This document shows positions 50,513 to 58,614 of a stretch of DNA of 64,000 bases, in pieces. The first letter of the stretch is position 1, and every line of letters starts with the position of its first letter. Source of the stretch: Oceanobacillus piezotolerans (lineage in GTDB: Bacteria; Bacillota; Bacilli; Bacillales; Amphibacillaceae); contig NZ_RCHR01000005.1 of NCBI RefSeq assembly GCF_003665065.1, forward strand, positions 270,049 through 334,048, read 5' to 3'. A program made the position numbers and the translations under genes. Under the pieces are notes generated by a model. The model was not told the origin of the DNA. It was given only the letters and a program-made list of their open reading frames with translations, and did no database searches.

Positions 50513-50782
50513 AAACGTAGTGATTTCCATAAGGAAGGAAAGTTCTTACTCCTGATTCTAACCATCTTATCTTAAGAAGATATATCCTTCATTGCCAATC
50601 ATATACAGGCTATAATCCCCATCTTTATACCACTCTATATTGCAATCCTCTATGTTGTTATTTCGACAAAAATCTTTATTAAAAATGCAGTTAATTGTAG
50701 ACTTTTGTGGTAAAATATAATATTAGTAGCATTGTGTTTTCGGACAGATGCAAGATAGTTATTCATAGGAGGATCTCGATAC

Positions 50783-51784
50783 ATGTTTTCTAGGGATATT
50801 GGAATTGACCTTGGAACGGCAAATGTTCTAATTCATGTTAAAGGAAAAGGCATCGTATTGAACGAGCCATCGGTTGTTGCGATGGACCGAAATACTGGAA
50901 AAGTACTTGAGGTTGGAGAAGCGGCAAGAAGAATGGTCGGACGGACGCCAGGAAATATTGAAGCAATACGCCCACTTAAGGATGGCGTAATTGCAGATTT
51001 TGATGTAACGGAGGCAATGTTAAGACATTTCATAAATAAGATTGATGCAAAAGGTTTTCTTTCCAAGCCAAGAATGCTCATTTGTTGCCCAACGAATATT
51101 ACAAAAGTAGAACAGAAGGCAATTAAAGAAGCGGCAGAGAAATCTGGCGGGAAAAAAGTATACTTAGAGGAGGAGCCAAAGGTAGCTGCTATTGGTGCAG
51201 GGATGGAAATATTTCAGCCTAGTGGAAATATGGTATTGGATATTGGTGGCGGGACGACCGATGTTGCCGTACTTTCCATGGGTGGAATTGTTACCTCTGA
51301 ATCCATTAAAATGGCTGGCGATAAATTCGACCTTGAAATTCTTCATTTTATTAAGAAAAAGTACAAGCTTTTAATTGGAGAGCGTACAGCGGAAGACATT
51401 AAAATTAATGTTGCGACGGTATTTGAAGGTTCTCGTTCAGAAGAAATGGACATTCGAGGCCGTGATATGGTATCCGGACTTCCACGTACTATCACTGTGA
51501 AATCTGCCGAAATTGAACAAGCATTGCGTGAGTCGGTATATATGATTGTGCAAGCTGCGAAATTGGTGTTGGAGCGTACACCACCAGAATTATCAGCAGA
51601 CATTATTGATCGAGGTATTATTTTAACAGGCGGCGGTGCCTTGATGCATGGTATTGATGAACTGCTTGCAGAGGAATTAAAAGTTCCTATTTTCATTGCA
51701 GAAGAGCCAATGAACTGTGTTGCAAAAGGAACAGGAATTATGCTTGAAAACATTGATAAAATTGAAAGAAAAGGTATTATTTAG
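50783..51784 (+). CDS. mbl: MreB-like rod-shape protein Mbl
   Basis: Mbl is the actin homologue that guides lateral wall synthesis. The 333-residue protein has the actin-type phosphate loops: DIGIDLGTANVL (phosphate 1), VLDIGGGTTDVAVLS (phosphate 2) and ILTGGGALMHGID (adenosine). Its position between spoIIID and flhO identifies it as Mbl and not MreB itself. The ATG follows AGGAGG. Confidence 0.97.
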   Translation: MFSRDIGIDLGTANVLIHVKGKGIVLNEPSVVAMDRNTGKVLEVGEAARRMVGRTPGNIEAIRPLKDGVIADFDVTEAMLRHFINKIDAKGFLSKPRMLICCPTNITKVEQKAIKEAAEKSGGKKVYLEEEPKVAAIGAGMEIFQPSGNMVLDIGGGTTDVAVLSMGGIVTSESIKMAGDKFDLEILHFIKKKYKLLIGERTAEDIKINVATVFEGSRSEEMDIRGRDMVSGLPRTITVKSAEIEQALRESVYMIVQAAKLVLERTPPELSADIIDRGIILTGGGALMHGIDELLAEELKVPIFIAEEPMNCVAKGTGIMLENIDKIERKGII

Positions 51785-51874
51785 GTCTCTGTTTTTTTAA
51801 GGTAACCATTCAGTGAAAAGACAGGATGGTTACCTGCTTACATATAAGATTTATGCTGGAATGGAGGAGTAGAG

Positions 51875-52678
51875 ATGTTAAGAGGGTTTTATACTGCTGC
51901 TAGTGGAATGATGTCACAGCAACGTGTGCAAGAGGCGCTGGCGAATAACATTGCCAACATCAATACGATTGGCTATAAAGCAGACCAAACGACATTAAGG
52001 GCATTTCCTGAACTCCTGCTTCAACAAATGGGTTCTAAAGAAATCCCCACAAAGCACAGGCTTAATCTACCAAACTCTAACCCTATTGGAAGTATTAATA
52101 CCGGAGTCTATGTTCAAGAAACGGTTCCTAACTTCTCCCAAGGTGATCTTAATGAAACTGGAAAAGTCGAAGATGTCGCACTTCTCCAAGGACAGCTTCC
52201 TGACGAAAATGGAGCATTATTTTTCACCGTACAGAACGAGGATGGAGAATTGCGTTATACAAGAAATGGGAATTTCAATGTGGACGGGAATGGATTTCTT
52301 GTAACCAATCAAGGTTATTATGTTTTGGATGATGCAGGGAACCCAATTCAAACGGATGGATTGGAATTTACGATAACGCCAGACGGGTTGATTCAAACAG
52401 CGAATGGAACGACACAAATGGGTATCTCTTATGTTCCAAATGCAGACGATCTCACTAAAGAAGGAAACGATCTGTTTAATGGAGAAGCAATGGCGGTCCC
52501 AGCAGGAGTTACTTATCGTGTGCAGCAAGGCTTCTTGGAAAAATCGAATGTCGATGCATTACAGACAATGACAGATATGATGAATGCATACCGTCTTTTC
52601 GAAACTAATCAGCGAGTTCTTCGTGCTTATGATGAGAGTATGGGAAAAGCAGTAAGTGAGATTGGCAGAATTGGGTAG
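51875..52678 (+). CDS. flhO: Flagellar rod/hook-basal-body protein FlhO
   Basis: This 267-residue protein belongs to the FlgF/FlgG rod family. The N-terminal block LRGFYTAASGMMSQQRVQEALANNIANINTIGYK (key ASGM, NNIAN, GYK) and the C-terminal EKSNVDALQTMTDMMNAYRLFETNQRVL-type block are both present. It builds the flagellar rod. It is followed after 25 bases by flhP, as in B. subtilis. Confidence 0.94.
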   Translation: MLRGFYTAASGMMSQQRVQEALANNIANINTIGYKADQTTLRAFPELLLQQMGSKEIPTKHRLNLPNSNPIGSINTGVYVQETVPNFSQGDLNETGKVEDVALLQGQLPDENGALFFTVQNEDGELRYTRNGNFNVDGNGFLVTNQGYYVLDDAGNPIQTDGLEFTITPDGLIQTANGTTQMGISYVPNADDLTKEGNDLFNGEAMAVPAGVTYRVQQGFLEKSNVDALQTMTDMMNAYRLFETNQRVLRAYDESMGKAVSEIGRIG

Positions 52679-52703
52679 GTTTTAGAATAATGGAGGGAAA
52701 GCC

Positions 52704-53537
52704 ATGTCACGAATGACGATACAAGCAGCAGTGACGATGAATCAGCTGCAAAATAAACTCGATTTAATTGGGAATAATATGGCCAATAGCCAAACGACGG
52801 GTTATAAGTCTAAACAGGCTTCTTTCTCTTCATTGCTATTCCAACAAATCGATAACTTAAATGCTCCAGAAAATGCAGTTGGCCGACTAACTCCAGATGG
52901 TATCAGAATTGGCTCTGGAGCAAGGTTAGGAAATATAAATAGCGACATGTCTCAAGGTTCTATTGTCACAACGGGCCGTGTATTAGATACAGCATTATTA
53001 AACAAAAATTATTTATATCAAGTTCAAGTAACAGAAAATGGTGTGACAGAAACACGCTATACAAGAGACGGTGCTTTTTACCTTAACCCAGTTAATAACA
53101 ATCAGGATCTCATGCTGACTACAAGTGATGGACATCCTGTTATTGGGGAGAACGGTCCTATTCTTATTGCGGAGGGCTTTGATTCGATTACCATTCGTCC
53201 AAATGGCGATATTCTCGTTGAAAGAGGGACTCAGGCGGTTGTTGAGGGTTCATTGGCTATTGCAGAAGCTGTGCGTCCCGGTATCCTTGAGGCAACCGGT
53301 AGTAATCAGTTCCGGTTACCGAACTTAGCAGAGCTAGGGTTTAATATGGCTGATATCATTCAGGCGGCACCAGCAAACCAGGACCTTCTGCAAAGTCAGT
53401 CCCTAGAGCAATCGAATGTGGATATGGCCAATGAAATGGCAGAACTGATTATGACACAACGGGCATATCAATTTAATGCTCGAACGATTTCGATGGGAGA
53501 TCAGATGATGGGTCTGGTCAATCAAATGCGATCTTAA
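52704..53537 (+). CDS. flhP: Flagellar rod/hook-basal-body protein FlhP
   Basis: The 277-residue paralogue of FlhO has the same N-terminal (QNKLDLIGNNMANSQTTGYK) and C-terminal (EQSNVDMANEMAELIMTQRAYQFNARTI) rod-protein signatures. It forms the other part of the distal rod. The ATG follows TGGAGGG. Confidence 0.94.
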   Translation: MSRMTIQAAVTMNQLQNKLDLIGNNMANSQTTGYKSKQASFSSLLFQQIDNLNAPENAVGRLTPDGIRIGSGARLGNINSDMSQGSIVTTGRVLDTALLNKNYLYQVQVTENGVTETRYTRDGAFYLNPVNNNQDLMLTTSDGHPVIGENGPILIAEGFDSITIRPNGDILVERGTQAVVEGSLAIAEAVRPGILEATGSNQFRLPNLAELGFNMADIIQAAPANQDLLQSQSLEQSNVDMANEMAELIMTQRAYQFNARTISMGDQMMGLVNQMRS

Positions 53538-53658
53538 GTAGAGATTCCTGATTGAAATTTTATAAAATTCTAGATAGAATGTACTATTCTATGATAAACT
53601 TATAGTAACAATTCTGGAAATTTTCCAGTAAATGTTGGTATGGTGAGGAGTTACGATT

Positions 53659-53988
53659 ATGTCTACAAACCAATCGGAACAAGCTGTTGCCGAGAAACCA
53701 TCAAAAAAAGCAAAGCAACCAGATAAAAAATCGGTGCAGAAAAAAGAAACTTCTACAAGGAAGCAGCAAAAACAGCAGCAAAAGAAGGAAAAAGGACAAA
53801 ACAAAAAGCCGAGAAGGCGTATTTTTCCTATATGGCTTCGAATTGTTGTTGTAGTCATTCTAAGTGCAGCCGCATTAGCATCAGGTTTAATGATTGGATA
53901 TGGTGTAATTGGTGATGGAGTACCAACCGACGCCTTGAAAGTAGAAACTTGGCAACATCTAATAGATATTGTAACGAAAGTGGAATAA
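53659..53988 (+). CDS. EpuA-like small membrane protein (often annotated RNA polymerase subunit beta)
   Basis: The 109-residue protein has a 53-residue Lys/Gln-rich cytoplasmic tail, the motif RRRIFPIWLR, one membrane helix (about 60-82) and GYGVIGDGVPTDAL. This is the EpuA family pattern. The frequent label 'RNA polymerase subunit beta' is a database artefact; function is unknown. It lies 121 bases after flhP and ends in a terminator. Confidence 0.85.
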   Translation: MSTNQSEQAVAEKPSKKAKQPDKKSVQKKETSTRKQQKQQQKKEKGQNKKPRRRIFPIWLRIVVVVILSAAALASGLMIGYGVIGDGVPTDALKVETWQHLIDIVTKVE

Positions 53989-54016
53989 AGCACCTCTTTG
54001 TGGGGTGCTTTATTTT
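53987..54016 (+). terminator. Terminator after the EpuA-like gene
   Basis: AAAGCACC pairs with GGTGCTTT, followed by ATTTT; the stem begins in the stop codon. Confidence 0.88.
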
Positions 54017-54229
54017 ATGTTTGGTGGTAAAAAGTCATTATGAAAACTAGGTGCAGAATTTATGAACCATCGATACAGACGCCAAATTTTCTATATATAA
54101 TTTTTTACTGCGTATTGCTAAAAGAAATATCAATTTCCTTTTCCTAAATCAGAAAACGTAAAACCTCAAAAATCAGACCTCAAAAGTTTTTTTATTTATA
54201 ATTTAAATACTAGACGTTTTATATTGAAT

Positions 54230-54525
54230 GAGCCTGAGACAAAAATCTCTTATCAAAAGAAAAATCCGAACGATGCCTAGTGGAGAAATACCGTTCCGGA
54301 AATATACTTCGCTTTCCGCGGGCAACGTCTCAGCCTCGGCCAACAGGACGTTGGTCACAAAGGTGTTGCACCAGGATGGGGCGATCCTAGCCTTTGAACC
54401 TCCTGCACTTCCTGCGGGGTCTTCGCTTGTTGCTATTCCCGCAGGAGTCTCCGTGTATTTCCTCCGCTAATTTAGTTCATTATTCGTCTTTTGATTCAAA
54501 TAATTTAGTTATGTCCCAGCCTCTT
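54230..54525. repeat. GC-rich mobile-looking repeat, long form with terminal inverted repeats
   Basis: The ends GAGCCTGAGACA (54230) and, in reverse, GAGGCTGGGACAT (to 54525) are imperfect inverted repeats. The core runs from CCGGAAATATACTTCGC through the insert AACGTCTCAGCCTCGGCCAA to TATTTCCTCCGCTAA. The same core occurs at 19320-19505. The size (about 300 bp), ends and lack of genes fit a MITE-like element. Confidence 0.7.
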
Positions 54526-54674
54526 GTTAAATGGATTTTCCTCTTTAACATTTCTTAATTTACTCCCTTACTTACCGATTATCCTTAAAATACACTTATA
54601 CCCTAGGACAAATATCGTTTCCGTACAGATAAATTAGAATACATTAATTGTGAAGAGAAAAGGAGGGAAAAATA

Positions 54675-54998
54675 ATGGCATGGAGAAGAGTTAACAGAAG
54701 ATCCTTTGACGATAATGGAAATCAGGAAGTCGAAGTTAGATCCGATGTAGATTTTGAAACAGATATTGATTTTGAAAGTGACAACAGATTAGACAACGAT
54801 AACGATATCAGATTAGACAACGATAATGATAATGATAATGACTTGAAAAACAGAAACCGTAATGTCAACGTTGCTAGAGTTACAAACAGTGGGAATTCTA
54901 GAGTGGACATTGATGTGGACTCGGATTCTAATTCAAGATCGAGAGTCAGAGCAGAAGCAGATTCAGACCAAGAACAGGAGCAAGAACAAAGGAGATAA
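54675..54998 (+). CDS. Asp/Asn/Arg-rich low-complexity protein
   Basis: I do not recognise this 107-residue protein. It is made of short repeats such as DNDND, DVDFETDIDFES and RNRNVN, and ends in an EQEQEQ tail. It has no hydrophobic segment. The strong AAAAGGAGGG site and tight spacing to the next small gene suggest real expression. A spore-surface protein is possible in this genome, but that is only a guess. Confidence 0.6.
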   Translation: MAWRRVNRRSFDDNGNQEVEVRSDVDFETDIDFESDNRLDNDNDIRLDNDNDNDNDLKNRNRNVNVARVTNSGNSRVDIDVDSDSNSRSRVRAEADSDQEQEQEQRR

Positions 54999-55013
54999 AT
55001 GCTTTCAATGTCC

Positions 55014-55056
55014 TATTATGAAGTGGGATATTAATCCCGCTTCATAATACATTTTT
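55014..55056 (+). terminator. Strong hairpin between the two small genes
   Basis: A 16-bp stem (55014-55029 with 55034-55049, one G-T pair) with a four-base loop is followed by CATTTTT. It probably limits transcription into the next gene. Confidence 0.8.
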
Positions 55057-55075
55057 AATTAGAGGGGTAATTTAT

Positions 55076-55390
55076 ATGGATCGTTCAAATAATGACCTTT
55101 CATTAGATAAAGTAAATAGCGTAGAACTCTTTGAGAAAGCTTCAAACCAATCCTTTATTCGTGAAAGCGGAAATTCTGATGTGGATATACGTATTGAACT
55201 TGATACAACCCCCATTGCATATGCTATGCTATGTTCCATGCTGGCGACTAATCAAATGTCTCATCGGGAATTCCAGTTTGCTGTTAGAAAATTAGAGGAC
55301 CTTATAAATAAAAAGAATCAGATAAAAGATGGCAATGATATGCCTAAGCCAGTATTATTTAATGATAATAAACCAAGGAGAAGGTTTTGA
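55076..55390 (+). CDS. Small protein of unknown function
   Basis: This 104-residue protein has no family I recognise. Its core, SGNSDVDIRIELDTTPIAYAMLCSMLATNQ, predicts a strand followed by a helix, then a second helix (REFQFAVRKLEDLI). The SDVDI segment echoes RVDIDVDSDS of the preceding protein, so the two may interact. RBS GAGGGG. Its stop overlaps a terminator stem. Confidence 0.6.
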   Translation: MDRSNNDLSLDKVNSVELFEKASNQSFIRESGNSDVDIRIELDTTPIAYAMLCSMLATNQMSHREFQFAVRKLEDLINKKNQIKDGNDMPKPVLFNDNKPRRRF

Positions 55391-55417
55391 TTTTTAAAGA
55401 CCTTCTTCTATTTTTTT
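55379..55417 (+). terminator. Terminator after the small unknown gene
   Basis: AGAAGGT pairs with ACCTTCT, with seven T shortly after. Confidence 0.7.
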
Positions 55418-55643
55418 GGAAAATTTTTTTATAGTATGTATTTATGCATTTCATAAGGAACTCCTTCGTTTATCCAAATAGTTACCATTACATCCCTTGG
55501 TTTCTTCGATACTAGGTAGCTTCTAGACAGAAAGATCAACTCCAGGAAGTATTTACCCAGTTTCATTAAAAATTTCGCTCAAACTGCTACTTCTGCTATA
55601 ATAGGAGCTAGTCCTAACACTTACTCAGGAGGAGTCGAATCAA

Positions 55644-56066
55644 ATGCTTGATATAGAACAAATTAAAGAAATTATCCCACATCGTTATCCGTTTTTGTTA
55701 GTTGATAAGGTAACGGAAATAGAGGAAGGAAAGCGTGTTGTTGGGTTGAAAAATGTAACCATCAATGAACCGTTTTTCCAGGGGCATTTTCCACAATACG
55801 CTGTAATGCCTGGGGTGCTTATAGTTGAAGCTTTGGCACAGGTTGGGGCAATTGCAGTGCTTAACATAGAAGCCAATAAAGGGAAGCTTGGCTTTTTAGC
55901 AGGAGTAGATAAATGCCGATTTAAACGCCAGGTTAGACCTGGAGACCAATTAAAACTGGAAGTAGAAATCACGAGAATGAAGGGCCCTATCGGTAAAGGG
56001 AAAGGAATTGCAACTGTAGATGGAGAGCTGGCTTGTGAAGCAGAGATTACGTTTGCGATAAAGTGA
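55644..56066 (+). CDS. fabZ: 3-hydroxyacyl-ACP dehydratase FabZ
   Basis: FabZ removes water from 3-hydroxyacyl-ACP in fatty acid elongation. The 140-residue protein has the catalytic His in [12 protein letters not shown] (about 48) and Glu in LIVEALAQ (about 62). It follows the flhO-flhP region as in B. subtilis (ywpB). The ATG lies behind AGGAGGAG. Confidence 0.97.
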   Translation: MLDIEQIKEIIPHRYPFLLVDKVTEIEEGKRVVGLKNVTINEPFFQGHFPQYAVMPGVLIVEALAQVGAIAVLNIEANKGKLGFLAGVDKCRFKRQVRPGDQLKLEVEITRMKGPIGKGKGIATVDGELACEAEITFAIK

Positions 56067-56067
56067 A

Positions 56068-56111
56068 ACAAGACTCAGGTGGAATTCATTTATTTTTCCG
56101 CTGAGTCTTGT
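56068..56111 (+). terminator. Hairpin after fabZ
   Basis: ACAAGACTCAG pairs with CTGAGTCTTGT, with an inner TGGAA/TTCC pairing. There is no T-run, so its activity as a terminator is uncertain. Confidence 0.6.
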
Positions 56112-56306
56112 AAAACCAATCGGGGGATTTGAATTTTTAGTGCCCCTATCGTGTCTCGATTTCTTGCTTGTGGGGATCTTGCAGCCGGTTAACCTGCGAC
56201 AGAATAACAGGTACATCGATCACAAAAACAATACTCTAAAAAAATGGTATTACTTTCTAAAAAGTGGTTAAGCTAATCTAGAAATCACTTTAAAGGAGGA
56301 TTGTTT

Positions 56307-56624
56307 ATGAATAAGCAATTTTTAATTAAGCTAGGTGTACCAATTATAGCGTTATCTCTCGTTGCAGCCTGTGGTACTGGTACAAATGATAATCAGGATG
56401 ATAACGGAGTGCCATCAAATGAGGCGCCATTAAATCAAGAGGATGACAATAATAATGAAAATCCTGCAGAAGAAAATGGCATGGATAATGATGGTGTAGA
56501 CAATGATGGAAATGACGATGGAATGATTGATGACGATGGTATCATGAACGACGATAATGATAACAATGTCGGCGATAATAACAATGGTAACAACAATGAT
56601 AATAATAACGGCGACAACAGATAA
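56307..56624 (+). CDS. Small lipoprotein with Asn/Asp-rich tail
   Basis: The 105-residue protein has a lipoprotein signal peptide (lipobox LVAAC, Cys about 22) followed by about 80 residues made almost entirely of Asp, Asn, Gly and Glu. No folded domain is visible. It is presumably anchored outside the membrane; calcium or cation binding is conceivable. ATG 56307 lies behind AAAGGAGG. Confidence 0.75.
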   Translation: MNKQFLIKLGVPIIALSLVAACGTGTNDNQDDNGVPSNEAPLNQEDDNNNENPAEENGMDNDGVDNDGNDDGMIDDDGIMNDDNDNNVGDNNNGNNNDNNNGDNR

Positions 56625-56640
56625 TAATAATTTCATGGAA

Positions 56641-56670
56641 AAGCAGAACCTCCGCTAGGAAGTTCTGCTT
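56641..56670. terminator. Shared terminator of the lipoprotein and yjfB-like genes
   Basis: AAGCAGAAC pairs with GTTCTGCTT, with an inner TCC/GGA pair. It lies between converging genes and overlaps the yjfB-like stop. Confidence 0.7.
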
Positions 56671-56857
56671 ATGCCTTTATGTCAACTTTATTTCCCAAAC
56701 TAGGATGAGCTGGCATCCGCGAAGTTTCCCCTAACATTTCTGTTAATCGAAGACTTTGGTTTTCAGAAACATTCATGATTTTATTCATTAAAGCAAGTCC
56801 AACGTCTGACTTAACTTGACTTTGAGACATTCCAATAGACAATGCTGCAATATCCAT
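56669..56857 (-). CDS. YjfB family putative motility protein
   Basis: This 62-residue protein has the family pattern MDIAALSIGMSQSQVKSDVGLALM, a central helix and the ending HPSLGNKVDIKA. The family is annotated as putative motility proteins because of sigma-D control in B. subtilis. The ATG on the minus strand follows AAGGGAG. I could not place a clear sigma-D promoter. It is the only confident minus-strand gene in the window. Confidence 0.88.
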   Translation of the reverse strand: MDIAALSIGMSQSQVKSDVGLALMNKIMNVSENQSLRLTEMLGETSRMPAHPSLGNKVDIKA

Positions 56858-57050
56858 GTTAATTCTCCCTTCTTTAAATTTACTATAGCATAATTATAAT
56901 GTCGCTTTCTGTAAACTTACTATTAATTAAAGGTTAATATTCACTTAAATTGTAGAAATAGTTCGAAATGAGTAGTAAAATAGTATTAGAACTTACATAA
57001 ACCTCCAACTTCATTACTTGTTTCAAATGAAACTGATAAAGGGGATAAAG

Positions 57051-57527
57051 ATGAAAAGGTTATATACTATTACGGAGGAGACGAAAATAATCAGAAAAAA
57101 TGATTCAGCCTACTATAGATCACACATCATCGAAACAACGAAAGAAGAACCCTCACCATACAGTCCAACCCAGATTATCAACTTAAACTGCAAAAAATAT
57201 GGCTCAACGCTTGATGGCAGAAAAGAAGTAGTTAGTGACATTCTTAAATCTTCTAGCAAATTACCCATTCCTGTTGTTCCTCAAAGAGGAATTTTCATGA
57301 TTCCCACAGCATCCGTTACGAGTGAAAAGTGTATATGGGTCTCCTATCATCAAATAAAAGACTATGATGAAAGCGATGATAAGACTATTATTTTCTTTCA
57401 GGACGGAACAAGTACTTTTCTGAATGTAACACCTAATATTTTTGACAATCAATTTAAAAGGTCAAGTCAAGTCGTTGTACATTTTTTTCGACATACAATA
57501 TTTGGCGAAGGGCCGACGCGATGGTAA
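57051..57527 (+). CDS. comK: ComK-family competence transcription factor
   Basis: The 158-residue protein has the ComK pattern: MKRLYTITEETKII at the start, CKKYGSTLDGRKE (about 51-63), KLPIPVVPQRGIFMIPTAS (about 82-100) and a Trp-containing strand (WVSYHQIKDY). ComK activates DNA-uptake genes in Bacillus. It is shorter than B. subtilis ComK (192), mainly at the C terminus. Some Bacillaceae carry two ComK paralogues, so this may not be the main one. ATG 57051 lies behind AAAGGGGAT. A strong terminator follows. Confidence 0.9.
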   Translation: MKRLYTITEETKIIRKNDSAYYRSHIIETTKEEPSPYSPTQIINLNCKKYGSTLDGRKEVVSDILKSSSKLPIPVVPQRGIFMIPTASVTSEKCIWVSYHQIKDYDESDDKTIIFFQDGTSTFLNVTPNIFDNQFKRSSQVVVHFFRHTIFGEGPTRW

Positions 57528-57545
57528 GAAACGAAGCAAACAAAA

Positions 57546-57590
57546 ATAGCAGGAGCCAATTCATTCGTGGATTGGTTCCTGCTATCTTTA
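57546..57590 (+). terminator. Terminator after comK
   Basis: A 15-bp stem, ATAGCAGGAGCCAAT with ATTGGTTCCTGCTAT (one G-T pair), followed by CTTTA. Confidence 0.88.
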
Positions 57591-57626
57591 GCTGCAACGG
57601 GAAAGGCAATAAGGAAAGGGGTAAAG

Positions 57627-57674
57627 ATGAACAGAAAACCTTCTATGAAAGTGGTAAAAAGGTTTTCTGCGTGA
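57627..57674 (+). promoter_or_regulatory. Short leader frame forming a hairpin before the efflux operon
   Basis: A 15-codon frame (ATG 57627 to TGA 57674) lies behind AAGGAAAGGGG. It contains an 11-bp perfect inverted repeat: CAGAAAACCTT (57632-57642) and AAGGTTTTCTG (57659-57669). This could be a translated regulatory leader. Confidence 0.4.
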
Positions 57675-57680
57675 GATAAT

Positions 57681-57696
57681 ATGGAATGTATTCCAT
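57681..57696. promoter_or_regulatory. Candidate repressor operator before the RND efflux genes
   Basis: ATGGAAT-GT-ATTCCAT is a 16-base palindrome 58 bases before the adaptor gene, in the expected promoter region. The size and symmetry suit a TetR-family repressor; none is encoded nearby. Confidence 0.5.
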
Positions 57697-57753
57697 TATA
57701 TAAGAATCTTTTAAATTTTTACATAGATAGACAAATTTAGGAGGAGTGATGTG

Positions 57754-58611
57754 ATGAAAAATAGGCTTATTATTTTGATAGTGATCATGCTTCTAATTAT
57801 ACTGGCTGCTTGTAACCGGGAAGAAGCAAATGAAACAGAGGAAGAAGAAAGAATTACCGCTGTAGAAGTGGCTGAGGTCACAGAAGGCGACTTTACATTG
57901 GAAAGGGAAGTATATGGGCGGACTTCACCGAACCGGACAACACCTGTAATGGTACAAGCGCCTGGTGAGGTGAAATCACTAGGAGTTAGCAATGGGGAAA
58001 TAGTGGAGGAAGGCGAATTAGTCGCAACGATTTTAACAGCAGCTGGAAACCAGTCTATCACTGCAAATAGTGATGGGGAAATTACCAGTTTAGCAGTTGA
58101 AGAAGGCGACCTGGCTTCAGCTGAAGAGCCATTAGCTATCTTAGCTGAGATGAATCCTATGAAATTGGATATTACTGCAACAGCTAAAGTAAGAGAATTA
58201 TTTACTGTAAAAGAAATGGTAAAGGTTTTATTAGAAGGTGAGGAATTTGAAGGAACAGTAACAAAGGTGGATTCCATGCCAGATGATACTGGTTTATATC
58301 CTATTACAGTAACGGTGAATAATGAAGAAGGAGGCATCCTACCAGGAATAATTGGAACAATTATTATTCCGGATGAAAGAATCGAATCTGCAATCCTTGT
58401 TCCTACTGAGGCGATTGTAGAGGAGAATGAAGAAGCATACGTCTATGTTGTCAAAGATGATATTGCTGAAAAACGTGCGGTTACGATATTGGCGGCTGGG
58501 TCCGACGTTACGGCGATTGAAGGAGACGTGAAACCTAAGGATTCGGTCATTACAACTGGGCAGCTGACACTCTCTGATGGCAAACAGGTTAAGGTAACGG
58601 GAGGGGAATAA
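57754..58611 (+). CDS. RND efflux adaptor lipoprotein (membrane fusion protein)
   Basis: The 285-residue protein has a lipoprotein signal (LAAC, Cys20), then the adaptor layout: a split biotinyl-lipoyl domain (APGEVKSLGVSNGEIVEEGE and NSDGEITSLAVEEGD), a beta-barrel domain (about 140-205) and a membrane-proximal domain. It lacks a long coiled-coil hairpin, as is usual in Gram-positives without outer-membrane channels. It is coupled to the transporter gene three bases downstream. ATG 57754 follows AGGAGGAG. Confidence 0.9.
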   Translation: MKNRLIILIVIMLLIILAACNREEANETEEEERITAVEVAEVTEGDFTLEREVYGRTSPNRTTPVMVQAPGEVKSLGVSNGEIVEEGELVATILTAAGNQSITANSDGEITSLAVEEGDLASAEEPLAILAEMNPMKLDITATAKVRELFTVKEMVKVLLEGEEFEGTVTKVDSMPDDTGLYPITVTVNNEEGGILPGIIGTIIIPDERIESAILVPTEAIVEENEEAYVYVVKDDIAEKRAVTILAAGSDVTAIEGDVKPKDSVITTGQLTLSDGKQVKVTGGE

Positions 58612-58614
58612 ACA

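Noticed and set aside
56430..56636. Minus-strand hydrophobic frames opposite the small lipoprotein
   Set aside because: They mirror the AAT/GAT codon run of the Asn/Asp-rich tail and have no ribosome site.
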